DNA from: Epiperipatus broadwayi | Taxonomy: Eukaryota > Onychophora > Udeonychophora > Euonychophora > Peripatidae | NCBI GenBank assembly: GCA_028023455.1 | Contig: JAQFVV010006231.1 | Coordinates: 5,842,036-5,906,035 of the forward strand | Reading direction: 5' to 3' | DNA length: 64,000 nucleotides | Shown here: one piece after another, positions 1 to 12,290 of the stretch | Numbering within the stretch: the first letter of the stretch is position 1 | How the letters are laid out: each line of letters starts with the position of its first letter | Notes under the pieces: model-generated | Databases searched by the model: none | The model's input: the letters and a program-made list of their open reading frames with translations, nothing else | What the model was told of the DNA's origin: nothing | Position numbers and translations under genes: made by a program

Positions 1-9
1 AATAGGATA

Positions 10-666
10 TGCTATGTCTAGCTAAGATAGGATGCACTTCCACAAGTGCCAATAATGACTAACGCTTAATATTAAAATATATTTTAATATATGATTCCTT
101 AAAACATTTAACTAATAACATAAATAATTATTTACATGATAAAGCTCGAAGGCATACACAAATAATAATTACAATCAATGGTCAGCTCTCGCACTTGAAG
201 TCACTGTGCCATGGGAGACGATCTGCTCCAACATATATGTCCATGTGCACAGATGAAGCTCCAAGGATCAAGTGTCTCTTTCTGAATCCCTGCAAATGAT
301 CGGTTAGTCCTTTGCCCATCCGATTAGGTGATTCTTCCTTTCCATGTTCCATTGGAATTTTAGAATTATCTTTCTGCCTTTTTAATTAATCAGTTATTTG
401 TAGATTTTCGTTATCTTAAAAAGTAATCTAAATGGAATTCCTTAATTTGTTTCATTTGAATAATGACTTATTCTATTTTTATTAATTAGTCTATTGTTCA
501 TTTAAAAAGAATCTTTTTCTAATCTAAAGACCATAATTCTTAATTTCTACTTTAAAAGAATAAATCTTTTCAAGTTCTGTAATATTTTTAACTTATTACT
601 TTTCTCTCTATAAGTTTTTACAATATATATATATATATATGTATGTGCATTTAATATACACATACA
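10..666 (-). repeat. 3' LTR of the deleted mag-like element
   Basis: This is a direct repeat of 2496-3221, with small indels; a stretch present near 2668-2703 is missing here. Termini are TG...CA. It contains a (TA)n tract near 622-640. Confidence 0.8.
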
Positions 667-713
667 TATCATTACTTCCCCCAAGTTCAAAGATGAGGTT
701 TTAATTTCTGAAC

Positions 714-1128
714 TTAATATGAGTTATTAGAGAATGTGGAGTTCTTTAACGTTTTTGTAGAATGCTGATGTGCATTATATTTTAACTCACTAGGTACAAA
801 CTCCTGGGATGTAGTTGTTTGAGTATCATAATTATTTTTATGTTCCTTCAGGTCTGCTCTAATATCTGACCACCAAGCACAACTAAGATGCTTTTTCTCT
901 GCCAAAGTCTCATTGACTATTCTGCAGCCACTTTACTATGTGCTGCCTATCCTTGACTGGAATCAGCATCCAATCACCTTTCATAGTGCACCCTTTGCAT
1001 ACCAATAGTTGTTCCTGAGCGTTCCATAGTTCTTTATGAAAGAAAATGGGATGTTGATTTGGCCAGCCTTCACAAATCTGCTTCATAATCCATTTGTAGC
1101 CGTTGTCTTCAGCTATCCAAGCTACCAT
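714..1128 (-). pseudogene. Ty3/gypsy integrase zinc-binding region remnant
   Basis: The minus strand at 910-1128 reads WPNQHPIFF...ELWNAQEQLLVCKGC...GDWMLIPVKDRQHIVKWLQNS. This matches the general form of the linker before a gypsy integrase, where a 'wp..i....ely...eLlv.dG.l..g..lviP...r..il..lH.sH' pattern precedes the HHCC zinc finger. After a stop at 910 the next block (714-905) contains LSCAWWSDIRADLKEHKNN, resembling the 'yWpgi..dI...v..C' part of the HHCC region with its cysteines lost. The catalytic core is absent before the LTR begins at 666. Stops and a frame change make it non-functional. Family assignment is from pattern recognition only. Confidence 0.6.
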
Positions 1129-1795
1129 GTTTGTTTTTTACTCTTGCTTTTAGTATGTCCTTGTAGTTCATTTGTTTCTTCTCCTGGTCATTCTGGATCT
1201 TCTCAGACCTGCTTTTGATACTTACTGGCTGCTGGAAAGATTTTTTGTTTTTGAGTATCTCTATTTTTTTAGAGAATGATATTTTAACTCCCATTTTGCT
1301 GAACCAGTCTCGACCTAGTATAGGTTTTATGGGGGCATATACTATGTATAATGGTAGTACAATAATTTTGCCCTGACTTTCACATATCGGCACTTGAACA
1401 AATCCTTTTATTCTAATGACCTTACCATTTATATCATGTGCCTTAAGACCAGTCTTTTATACAATGGGTTTTTTCTTATTCTTGGAAGTTACAATATCCC
1501 AATCACGGACTGACATCAATGATATTCCGCTGCCGCTATCAAACTCCATGGAGATAGGTTGATTACATATTTTAATTTTAACCATTATACTATCCTTCTT
1601 GGTTGTTGCCATCTTTTTAATATTAGTCAAATGCTTTTCTTGACTCTTTGTTATATGATAACTACAATTAATATCATTTCTGTCTACGATGAAGACTTTT
1701 TTGCACATTTTTTCCAAATGCCCTTTTATATCACACTTATTATAGTGCTCTCTTTTATAATAGCAATTTCTGACTTTGTGGCCTTTTTCCCACAA
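1109..1795 (-). pseudogene. Gag zinc knuckle and aspartic protease remnant
   Basis: On the minus strand, 1457-1795 starts with a CCHC-like knuckle (WEKGHKVRNCYYK, first cysteine replaced by W) and a second degenerate knuckle (CDIKGHLEKMC). It continues to ISMEFDSGSGISLMS, the retropepsin active-site motif with DSG. A stop separates it from 1109-1393, which holds the C-terminal protease motif ILGRDWF. This order (knuckles, DSG, then hydrophobic-GRDW) is that of a gypsy gag-protease. The protease reading is interrupted, so the protein is not made intact. It is followed directly by integrase-type sequence, implying deletion of RT and RNase H. Confidence 0.7.
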
Positions 1796-2179
1796 CAGAA
1801 ATATATAAACTTGGTTTTGCTGTTAGCACTCCTTTCAGTATTTTTTCAACAAATCTTTGCTTACGGTTCTACAAAGTCAGTTTGCGATTTGCTGTTACTT
1901 TTGAACTCGGCAAATTAACAAGATTGTTCAATCACAAGTTCATAAGCTATTCCATGTTTTATAGCTTCAGTGTAGTCTATATTGCAGCCAACAGTTGTAG
2001 CCATAATTTATCATTGCCCATAGCAGTAAGCAATTGTTCCAGGAGGGCTTCATCCAGGAAAGACTCATAGATGCAATTCTTTGCTAAATTACGTAGAGCA
2101 CTGTCATATAATCTTTTATACTTTCCTTCCAACCTTGGTTCCTGGCTTTGAATTTCAATCTAGCTCCATGCCTCAAGGG

Positions 2180-2425
2180 TTAGGGGTTAAAATTGTTTTC
2201 CAAACGCTCTTTAACGTGATCATATGTACATTTTTCTGGAGATAACAGTTCAGTGAGCCTGTTGGCTTTCTCAATAACTCCTTTACCTATAAAGCACAAT
2301 AATGAAGCAATCTTATATTTCTCATCTTTAATTTTATTAATAAATAAGTATTTCTCCACATGTTGCACATACAGGAACCAACTACTTGCCTCACTGACAT
2401 CAAATTCCCCAATTGCTACTTGCAT
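2180..2425 (-). pseudogene. Gag capsid-like fragment
   Basis: 81 residues on the minus strand: IGEFDVSEASSWFLYVQHVE...FINKI..EKYKIASLLCFIGKGVIEKANRL. This follows the usual start of Ty3/gypsy gag ('..f......W..y.e.le.ff..n.i....k...lL..iG...y..l..l..P'). It lies just inside the primer-binding site, where gag should begin. It ends at a stop near 2180 and is truncated compared with a normal capsid. Confidence 0.65.
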
Positions 2426-2475
2426 TGCTTATACTTTTACCCAATTTAATCGTTATTTCCTTAATGGTCCAAATC

Positions 2476-2493
2476 ACAACTGCGAGTGTGCCA
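2476..2493 (-). promoter_or_regulatory. Primer-binding site of the mag-like element
   Basis: Minus strand begins TGGCACACTCGCAG, two bases inside the 5' LTR. It starts with TGG, complementary to a tRNA CCA end. The priming tRNA was not identified. Confidence 0.5.
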
Positions 2494-2495
2494 AT

Positions 2496-3221
2496 TGCTA
2501 TGTCTAGCTAAATAGGATGCACGTCCACAAGTGCCAATAATGACTAATTGTTAATATTTAAGTAATTCTTTCGTTATGATCCTTAATAGCATTTAATTAT
2601 TTACATATATATAATCATTAACATAATAAAGCCTGAAGGCATTTACAAATAATAATTAAGATCAATATGACCTTTAAGTGTCCTAGCTGACTTCTCACAT
2701 TTGGAGGTCAGCTCTCCGCATTTGAAGTTACTGTGCTATGGCAGACAATCTGCTCCAACATATACGTCCGTGTGCACAAATGAAGCTCCAAGGATCAAGT
2801 GTCTCTCTTCTTCTGATTAGTACTAAAGGCAGCTCATTGTCTCTGAATATAAATGATCAGTTAGTCCTCTGCCCATCCGATCAGATGATTCTTCCTTTCC
2901 ATGTTCCATTGGAATTTTAGAATTATCTTTTTGTCTTTTTAATTAATCAGTTATTTGTAGATTTTCGTTATCTTAAAAAGTAATCTAAATTGAATTTCTT
3001 AATTTGTTTCATTTGAATAACGACTTATTCTACTTTTATTAATTAGTCTATTATTCATTTAAGAAATTAATCTTTTTCTAAAGATCATAATTCTTAATTT
3101 TTACTTTAAAAGAATAAATCTTTTCAAGTTCTGTAATATTTTTAACTTATTACTTTTCTCTCTATAAATTCTTACATTTACATATATCTATATATGTATG
3201 TGCATTTAACATACACATACA
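2496..3221 (-). repeat. 5' LTR of the deleted mag-like element
   Basis: Direct repeat of 10-666 with TG...CA termini. A related LTR fragment recurs at about 44117-44420. Confidence 0.8.
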
Positions 3222-3353
3222 TATCTGGATAAAAGATTAATATTTATAAAATTATTAAAAATGTATAAGCATACATAGTTATTGGATTCATTAAAAAATT
3301 TAACATCTAAAATACAAGGAATAAATCCTTTATGTTGCTTTTTCAAATTAAAA

Positions 3354-3974
3354 ATAAATCATAGATATAATAAAATATCTTTACTAACAACAAAATGATA
3401 TATAACAATAGCTGTAATATAGTCATATAATCATAACACATAAAAATAACATATAAAAGCTCTTTTCGACAAATTTAAAATTTTTGCCCTTTTCAATATG
3501 GCTTAATTACAAAAATAACCTACACTGCATACATAGTGACATCTACCGGCTCTGTATAAAATTAACACAAGCCTATAATTACACTTAAATATCTTTATAA
3601 CAACACATATTATACAACCCTCCATTCATTTTTCATTATCCAATTATTAATTAAATTGATGTTTTATTAATTTAACTAATAATTGGATAATGAAAAATGA
3701 ATGGAGGGTTGTATAATATGTGTTGTTATAAAGATATTTAAGTGTAATTATAGGCTTGTGTTAATTTTATACAGAGCCGGTAGATGTCACTATGTATGCA
3801 GTGTAGGTTATTTTTGTAATTAAGCCATATTGAAAAGGGCAAAAATTTAAAATTTGTCGAAAAGAGCTTTTATATGTTATTTTTATGTGTTATGATTATA
3901 TGACTATATTACAGCTATTGTTATATATCATTTTATTGTTAGTAAAGATATTTTATTATATCTATGATTTATTA
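3354..3974. repeat. Near-perfect long palindrome (arms about 300 bp)
   Basis: Sequence from about 3354 to 3653 is repeated as its reverse complement at about 3668-3974 around a short A+T-rich centre. Reading arm against arm, only a few mismatches appear (for example near 3386 and near 3480). It could be a hairpin-type MITE, a fold-back duplication or an assembly fold-back. No coding sequence was seen in it. Confidence 0.85.
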
Positions 3975-4055
3975 TTAAAAAACTTGTATGGTAAAAGTAT
4001 TTATAAGTAAATTGTTTCATTTATTTTTCAGAAAGTTTAAAATTCAATACTTTTT

Positions 4056-4246
4056 TTAAACTTTATTTAAACTTTCCAAATACAAACAACTTCTAAGCAA
4101 ATATTGTCACTGTGCATATAGGCCAGCAACACCTGAAGAAGAGTGGAGAATACTACTATTTGTGTAATTACTAACCTGTATTGTCTATTTGTGTGTTATA
4201 ACTAACAAGTTATTTGTATTTGGAAAGTTTAAATAAAGTTTAAAAT
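4056..4246. repeat. Short inverted-repeat element
   Basis: Arms of about 37 bp (TTTAAACTTTATTTAAACTT and on) at about 4056-4092 and 4210-4246 flank about 115 bp of unique sequence. This is MITE-like. The region 4247-5177 to its right shows no gene or recognisable repeat. Confidence 0.6.
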
Positions 4247-5177
4247 TTTCTATACATTCAACATTCACTCAATACTTTTTTCATTGGGTTTATTACTCAT
4301 TATGATTATTATAAATAATGTAATATGTTAATTATTTAAAAATATTTTTATATTTGCATAGGTTTTTACTCCTATTCATAATTACCTTTTAGATTTTATG
4401 TTTTCTGAAATAGGATTTAGTGTATAAGAAATTAATTGCTGTGATCACTGATGATAGGCAAACCAAAACTCAATTAAGTTTTTATGTGATTGATGAGAAT
4501 TCTCTAAGAATAAAAGTAATCAAAAGACATCTCAAATTAATAAAAATAAATTTATTTCGACTTTAAAAATAAAATTAATGATAATAAAAAGTTACAACTT
4601 AATATTATATAAAAATGTAAATCTATTCTGTATAAATATATAAGTGCTGATTAATGATTGTAATATAATAGATGCACAGATAAGATCAAAAACTCAAATA
4701 TACATTACATAAATAACATTTTATTGATTAGTATCTGGTATTTTCTTTATAACTTTATCAAGAGATAGTTGAATTTTACTCTTCTTTTCCTTTTCTTGAT
4801 AAAAAATTTCCTAATATGTATATCTTTTTCTATTGTCCTTTGTACAAAATAGCGAATTGTATGAAAGTAGAATGCAAGAAAGTAGAGGACATACATAAAC
4901 ACACTTTTTCTTTTGAGTTGATATTTTTTTAATATAACATTTTTATGTGAAATTTATTAATAATTTCCTTTGCTTGTTTTATTTTGCTCATTCACACACA
5001 AATAACATAATAAAATTCAAAGGAAATATATCTAGATTTTTTATCATGTTTAATTTGCCTGGATTTCCACTGGTCCCTCACTTTTTTATTATTAGCTGGT
5101 AATATATTCATTTCATTCAAAACTGTTTACTTTTAAAACAAAATAATGTTTGAAATAATATACTAATATTAATGTAT

Positions 5178-7388
5178 TGTACCGGACACTCAATCCCCTT
5201 TTAATCACAGAGAGCGCCACAAGATCACTGCGTATCTGGAAAATTTGTTTACCGTGATCAAAAGTGGATGAGGATGATGGTCTGCGCTGACTAGACACAG
5301 GGAGAAGCAAGAAATCTTAAATATTGTTTAGACAATTGAGAAATAGAAGCACTAAGACAAATGCCAGCCAAATTAAGTTTAAACAATTTTCAAGTTTTAT
5401 TAAGAGAAATATAAAATTATAAAGTAAAGATTTGCACACAATAAATATGGTTATATCAGGCATATACTAGAAAGAATAAAATGTCAACGCTCTGGCAGAC
5501 AGATTAATTTTCTAATAGTGAATTGGAAAAGGAGGGAACAAATTTCTTTCAGCTGATGATAATAATTAAAAAGTTTCAAGAGGAGACAGGTAAGTAATTA
5601 GAAAATCAGTTATGTCGCCCAAGTATCCATCAAGAAAGGGAATTTTACAAACTAAATTTTCAATACATGCTCTGACAAATAAATTTAAAGCAAAGAAAAT
5701 AAAAGAGCAAATAAATTTAGCAAACAAAATACTAAAGTTTGACCTAGATTTTTATTAGTTAATTTATCACAAAATGTATATGAGCTGTAAATATGAAAAC
5801 ATTAAATGCCTTAGCAGAAAGAAATGTTCTATCACCTAGAATTTAAATGGGAATTAAGAGTATCTTTCTGCTAGCGGTTTAACTAAACCAATTCCATTTT
5901 TTTCCTATAGAGATTTAGAAAGATGGATGGGTGTGGAAAACCAACGGAACAGCACAGATGAGCTTTTCTTAGCCCGAAAAGAAACGTCGGAACTAAGAAT
6001 GTCATAATTCTGCAAAACGCGCATGGTCAGGTACATTTAAACTAGCCAAGGTTAGTCTCACACAAGAAAAGGGAAAATTACAGACTATGTAATCTGAACT
6101 ATAGAAAATAAAATTTCTACCAAGAAAAACTAGAATAACAAACATGATAAACCGCCAGCCAAAGGATTTGTGGTTTGCAAAAAGTGCAAACACAGTGATT
6201 TAAATTAATTATTGAAGGATAAAATAGGGACAGGTGATCAAACTAAAATTTACACAAGACTGCCAAAGCATTTAGCATGAGTTAATAATAAAACAAGAAG
6301 GCATATTAAGCATATAAAATATAAACTCACAATACACTCTTCAATAGGCGAAATGGAAAACAAACTCGAATCTTAAAACTAAGATTCCAAGACACACTAT
6401 AAAATACAAGGAAGAACAAATACAGATAATAAATATTAGATTAAATAATTAATAAAACTTCACATCACACTTATTTTAGATTGAGCGGAGATTTAATTAA
6501 AAGAAATTTATTTACCCTGGAAAGAATAAGAAAAATTTTACCTTATGGTAAAGCAGAGTTCGCGTAGTTTTTCTAAAGAGTGTGCACTTTTATTATAAGT
6601 TCATCTTTCAGGTGTCTTCTCTTCATGACAATGGCAAGTGTAGAGGCATATTTGGGATCCTGTTTACTTTAGACTTTCATGGCATATTGAAAGAACAGAT
6701 TGGTCTCAGAGGTCCGTCCTTAGTTTGTTAGCAGAGCATATTGTATGTTAGCAAACATAAAGCAGTGAGTTCTGACATCTTTGAGAAACAAAATCTTTTA
6801 TTAACCATATGAATCTCAGCAGGCTAATATAAAGCAAATGGTGGAATTATAAAAAGCTGAATCAATCACTTTCAAGAGTTTGTCTCAGCCAAGAATAATC
6901 TCTAATGTCCCAAATTTTTGGAGTTATTTATACTCTCTCCAATCTCCTGCGTAAACTTTCTTGTTGTTCAATTCTATGCCTGAGGCCAGGGCAAATTTTT
7001 ATCTCCCACTCAAATCTAATTAGGAATTCTAACCAGGGATTATTTTATATAAAAACAACAACACAAAATTAAACCTCTGCTTTTAAAATTGAACTAAAAT
7101 GATTAAAATAAAACAAATAGGAATACAATTAAAAATTTTGCTTGCTTTTAAATAATAAAAAAAAAGTAAAAACAAGCGGTAAAAGAAAACTATTTTAGAA
7201 ATCAAATTTATAACAAAAAGAAATAAAATGACATTTTAAAAACATAAATGAGTATGTGTGTTAATAAACGTACTCTTATAAACAATTTTTAAATGGTTTT
7301 TAACTTTTTAACTTTAGAAATTTAATGAAAATAAAAGGTTTTAATTTTTGTCAATGAAACCATTGAATCGGATCAAGCATCTGGTTCA
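5178..7388 (-). mobile_element. Solo LTR of the long-LTR gypsy family
   Basis: Starts TGTACCGG and ends GCATCTGGTTCA, with an exact 4-bp duplication GTAT at 5174-5177 and 7389-7392. Its sequence is related along its length to the LTRs at 32693-35778 and 38570-43056: shared landmarks are a start-proximal GACAATTGAG block, a CCTCCTG-type middle and the GCATC...TTCA end. No internal gag-pol is attached, so it is a solo LTR left by recombination. Strand is inferred from the related complete elements. Confidence 0.75.
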
Positions 7389-10300
7389 GTATATTTTATT
7401 CAGTAACCAATGTCTTCCATCTGTGCTTCATATATATATAAAAATATCAGTAGCATCATAAGGATTGCTATGTAATCTACTTTTGTATGTATTTATATAT
7501 ATAAGCAACATGAATTTTCTTCCATGAATACTCATACATATATCTATCATATATAACTCAAGAAAATCATGGAAGTTATTAGTAGGCTGATTTTTATATA
7601 GATTGACATAAGCAAATAGTTTATACTTTATGGCTAAATATGAATCAAAATATATAAAATGCGCTAACATGCACAAGCGCACAATAGATGCCATCAATAA
7701 AAAAGACTCTTGCTACAAAATATCCAAGAAATGGAATGCGTAATCATTTCATTTGCATAAATTTGCATCACTCCGAGTCAATTTATTATATTTTGTAATA
7801 TGACTATGATTATGAGGGCTTTGAATCTTGAAAACGCTTTGCCATTTAATGAATAGATATTAAAATAATATATATTTACTTTATTTGTTTTTAGCTTTGT
7901 GTGCTTGTACGTGTTAGCACATTTTATATATTTTAATAGATTGACAGTAAATAAGATAAATGATGGCAATCCTCAACTCAGTTTAGCTTCTATAACTTCC
8001 AAATTTTAACTATGGCAAATGACAGCTTCTATACACAGATTAGTTATGAGACTGTCATATCTGACCTTGTTTTCAGATGTGGACTATTCCAGATTCCTTG
8101 CCTTATTGGCCAGCATCCAATTGCTATCCAATGGGGATGAATCCTTCATTGGAGTTCATGCTCTGAATCCGAGTGTTTCTAATAAGATATGGGATCTCAC
8201 AATAAATAGTGAGCCTTTTTGGAGGTAAGGCAGAGATCGTTAACTTCTGTCATCCTGAATGATTGAACATGCTCTCCAGTGAAATCTCTGTTTACAACAA
8301 GGGTGTCTTCCTAGTTACTACTAATAAATCTATGCAGTGAAGCAAGTCCACCCAGGACTGGAACGACTGTAATCAATTTGAGGCAAACTGTCTGAGTGCA
8401 ACTGGAAGAGTATGAACTAGAGCCGACTCGAGGCAAGCTTCCCAGCACAGCCAGAAGAGTCTTACTTGAACTTGCGAGGCAGGCTAATCATATTGCTGGA
8501 AGTGAGTTCCATGTGTGTATTTTTGTAACTAATAAATTATACATATTAATTGTTGAGTAGTTTGTCATTTCTTTTTCTGTTGGTTTGGAATCAAACTGTA
8601 AATTAAGCCAAACACAACAGAAACATTAAAAAAAATCCATTCTGCTGTACTTTTCTGGAATCTCAAACTCAACCAACATAGAGACTAGCAGCAACTACTC
8701 TTCTGTTTGAAGCTGTCTATTTATATAATAATATCATCAATATTGAACCCACTACATATAATAGACAGTATGGAATTTATAAACAGAGAATTAAATATAT
8801 TTTCCTTATTTATTAATAAAAAACAATAATGTAACTAAAATTACAGTTATTCTGGTTTTTTTTTTTTAATTCTTTAAGTCAAAACATATTCGAATTAACT
8901 TTTATAATCATATGAATACTATTAAAGAAAGCAATGGTTTTATAAAGAAAATTTTTTCTTTGTTAAATTAAAAGTTTCACATTTTTCTCAAAATCTTAAA
9001 TAAGTAAAATAAAATATTTATATAAATTAGAAATCTTTTTAATATAGTTTTAAATAATTTACAATATTTTGAAAATATTAAGAAACATTATTACTTAATT
9101 AATTTATTTTTCAATTATTTCAGATTATTTTAAATAATTGTATATTAAATTTTTTATGTTCATTTCTACTTTTCCTTTTAAGCTTTAAATGTATATGCCT
9201 GCATGTACATACACTATTGTATGCCATAAGAACAAATATTCTGCCAGTCTTATCACATCAGCCTAATAAAATTTGAAAAAAATCACAGGTTTCAGTTATT
9301 CATAAGATTTTTTTTCCAGATAGCTAATCCTTAAGATATCTCACTGACTGGAATTAATCAGTAAATAATTACTTGTCATTTTTAACTAAGGAATAAAACA
9401 AAGATGGAAAATTGCTCAAAGTCTCGCTATTTAGGATTTGTCAAGTCTGATAAATAATTCTTTCAATTTCACCATTTTTCCATGAAAAGTTGTTGGAAAA
9501 ATCTCGGTCATGCAGTTGTTCTATTTAAAATACATTTTATCTTTGTTTTTGTATTATTTTGATTATATAATTATATATATGTATATACAATTTGGACATA
9601 AATTTTAAAAAAGTTTACTATTTCATTTTATTTTTAATATAATTTTTTAAATTTTGTTTCTTTAAAGAGATATTACATTTTAATAAAAAAAAATTTAAAA
9701 CAAGTTGCCGGGATAAATTTGGGATGTAAAAAAAAAAAAAAAATTAGGTTGCCTGGATATTTTCGGGATGCAAGATTGCTTTTAACAAATTTTTAATTAT
9801 TGGGTTGGTTTTGACTAATATAATTGTTTGTACTAAAATAGTTAAAATTTATTTATTTTTATTTTTAGATTGTTTTAACTAGTATTAAAGACTCTATAAG
9901 GAATGATTTCAATGTTTTATTTTATTATTTATATTTGATAACATATAATGCATGGCTTTTTTTAACTTGTGAAGATTGGGGAAAAGGAACGAACGAAAAA
10001 ACAAAAGATTACTACTTATGTAAGTCATCGAGAATCTATTTTTAACGTAAGATGATATTTTTTTTTTGTTTGATTCGATGATCCTGCTTTTCATCGCTTA
10101 CTAACCATCTTAACAGAAGTTCTCTAACAATTTTTTTATTTAAATCTTAATATTCCTTTGCTTTTATTTTTACATTTTAATTGGAATTAATTCTAAATAA
10201 TATTAAATTAATTTGAAGATTTGTTATTCATTTCTAAATATTTACAAATAAGATTCTAATTTTATTTAACATGTATAAATAGTCCAATTTAACATGTACA

Positions 10301-11364
10301 AATAGTTTTAAAAATTAATATTTATATCTATAAATGTATATACATGTATGTGTAGTTGCTCATATATTGTATGATGTATCCACTACTTGGAGCTTAACTA
10401 TTCAGTAAAAAAATAAACATGTCTGCATTTATTTCTGAATTTATGGCTGTTAATTTATTTTAAATATATATATTGCTTATCAAAAAGCATATTAATAGAA
10501 AATAAAATGTATGTAGAGATGGAAATCCATAATAAATGAAATTCCCTAAGTAAAACTATTTTTGGCAGCTATTCTATCAAATAAAACAGAGCATAATAAG
10601 CCACAAAACAATGCTATTAATGATAATGCAAAATATATATTGTATAAAGTTCACAAAGACCAAAGCATATCTTTTTTACATTATAATCAACCATAAATTT
10701 CATGTTTCAATATTTTTGCGTTATAGTACTGCATGACACTATAATATTAAACATTGTAATAGATGTTTATCACGATCACTTTATCAGTTGAATTAGTTTC
10801 ATCATTTTTTATATAGCTAGTAAAAAATGATTTAAGAATTTTATTATCGAGTAATACAAAGAGAGTGCTGTGGCCATTGCAATTCTCTCATGCATGAGAA
10901 GAGAAAACTCCAAACATAAAATTTCACTTTTACAGGGAAGAAAAAGATGTCAGTCAATTCTTTCAGTCAGGATTAGTAATGATTCAGCTTTTTTTTTAAA
11001 TACATATTTTGGATTGCTTTTATTTGATAAATGTTGTTCTATGAGTATTTTTATTTTTGTAATTTCATTTTTGGGTTTGAATTTCTTTATATGTTTTTAT
11101 TTTTTATTATTATATTTTTTGTAAATAATTTGTAATTTATTTTTTTTAGTAAATAAATATTTTTCATTGCTAAATATATATATTGATTTTATTTAGTATA
11201 CTCTTATAGCAATAAATTCAAGAATAAATGCATACATTTTATTTTTTATTGATTAGTTATTTTTCAGTTGATGCGATGTGATGCACTGTAGCTTCTCCTT
11301 TCTCGATGTCAGGAATCTCTCAGACACTATATTCAGAGAGATCTATTAGCCACCTTACCTTCTC
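7389..11364. other. Non-coding, no gene recognised
   Basis: A+T-rich sequence without recognisable exons or transposon proteins. A less A+T-rich block lies at about 8019-8530, with only a 69-codon open frame of no recognised family. Short GGGAT-containing near-repeats occur around 9705-9770. It lies upstream of the first visible exon and is most likely intron. Confidence 0.6.
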
Positions 11365-12290
11365 TTTCCCGCCCTAAGTTTTTTCCATACTCTTCTCTAT
11401 CCTACTCCATCCCATTTCCACAATATTATCTTTGTTCACTATGGTCTTTATATCTAGATCCCCCTTATCTTTTTCCAAACTTAGCATAAAAACCAAGAAC
11501 CCACTTTCTGTATAATCATTTTGTTTATATTTATTCTCCCACAATTTTATTATTTGTATCCTTTCTGCTTGTAAGCATTTACATTCAATTAAGAGATACC
11601 TAATATTTCCTCTACCTTCCTTACATAATTTGCAGACTAAATTACCCACATTTCTCCATTTATGTGTATATTTCCTTGTTGCTGATGATCCTGTTCAAGT
11701 CTTAAACAGTAAACTACTTTCCTTGCTATTATCATAAATTAGTTCACTCCCAATATTCTGTTTACTTCTATAAATATTTAAACTCTTTTTACTCTCTATA
11801 CTAGTTCTCTAATTCCCTATTCTTTATTAATGCATCTATTTTTTTATACCCATTCCTTAACACTATAACACTCAACAATTCTAACACAATCATTCCACCT
11901 TTTGTATAAGTATACAGAAATAAAGCCTTTATCCAAATCTTGTGCATGCCACATTATCTTTCTCACCCATCTTTTTGCCTGTCCTTTACTCATAACTCAG
12001 TTAAATACTGTTTTAGCTATTCTCTTATTATCCATAAATTATAATCTACTGACCATTTTTATTTTACTTTTCGCATCTCTCTTATAAAAACTTAACCAAC
12101 CCATTTCTTCTTAATTTGCCTCCTTTGTCAATCTTGCATTTGCATCTAATCCATGTCTTCTTACTTCTCTTTGTACTTTTTCTAAGTAATCCAACACCTC
12201 TTTACTAACACATAACGCATCATTATCATTAGTTAACCCTGCTACTGTCACTTTCTTCTATACAATTCTAGCTACATCATATTTATTATA
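11365..12290 (-). pseudogene. C-terminal tail of a decayed non-LTR retrotransposon
   Basis: Minus-strand translation in pieces gives VAGLTNDNDALCVSKEVLDY, then LEKVQREVRRHGLDANARL, a stop, EEMGWLSFYKRDAKSKI, and finally NLVCKLCKEGRGNIRYLL followed by IECKCLQAERIQIIKLW. This is the characteristic post-RT region of some non-LTR elements: 'LE.vQr.v.r..LgA......EAl.gdmGW..f..R.aksK', followed by a C-x2-C...C zinc-binding motif. At least one stop and frame changes are present, and EN and RT are gone. The 91-codon open frame at 11374-11649 is its last part. Confidence 0.75.

Larger units (their letters stand above)
10..3221 (-). mobile_element. Internally deleted Ty3/gypsy (mag-like) LTR retrotransposon
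   Basis: Two direct repeats (10-666 and 2496-3221), both opening with TGCTATGTCTAGCTAA and ending in CACATACA, flank an internal region with - strand gag, zinc knuckle, protease and integrase N-terminal remnants in the right order. Reverse transcriptase and RNase H are absent: the protease remnant near 1109 runs almost directly into integrase-type sequence at 1128. The integrase core is also missing. A primer-binding-like TGGCACACTCGCAG (minus strand) lies two bases inside the right-hand (5') LTR, and a purine-rich stretch (GGGGGAAGTAATGATA, minus strand) abuts the left-hand (3') LTR. The element is therefore a deletion derivative that cannot encode its own polymerase. No clear target-site duplication was found. 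The mag-like label rests on the integrase-upstream motif and is tentative. Confidence 0.8.

Noticed and set aside
4110-4150. CCTGAAGAAGAGTGG resembling the start of Penelope-type hammerheads
   Set aside because: No GAAA follows and no complementary stem II was found.
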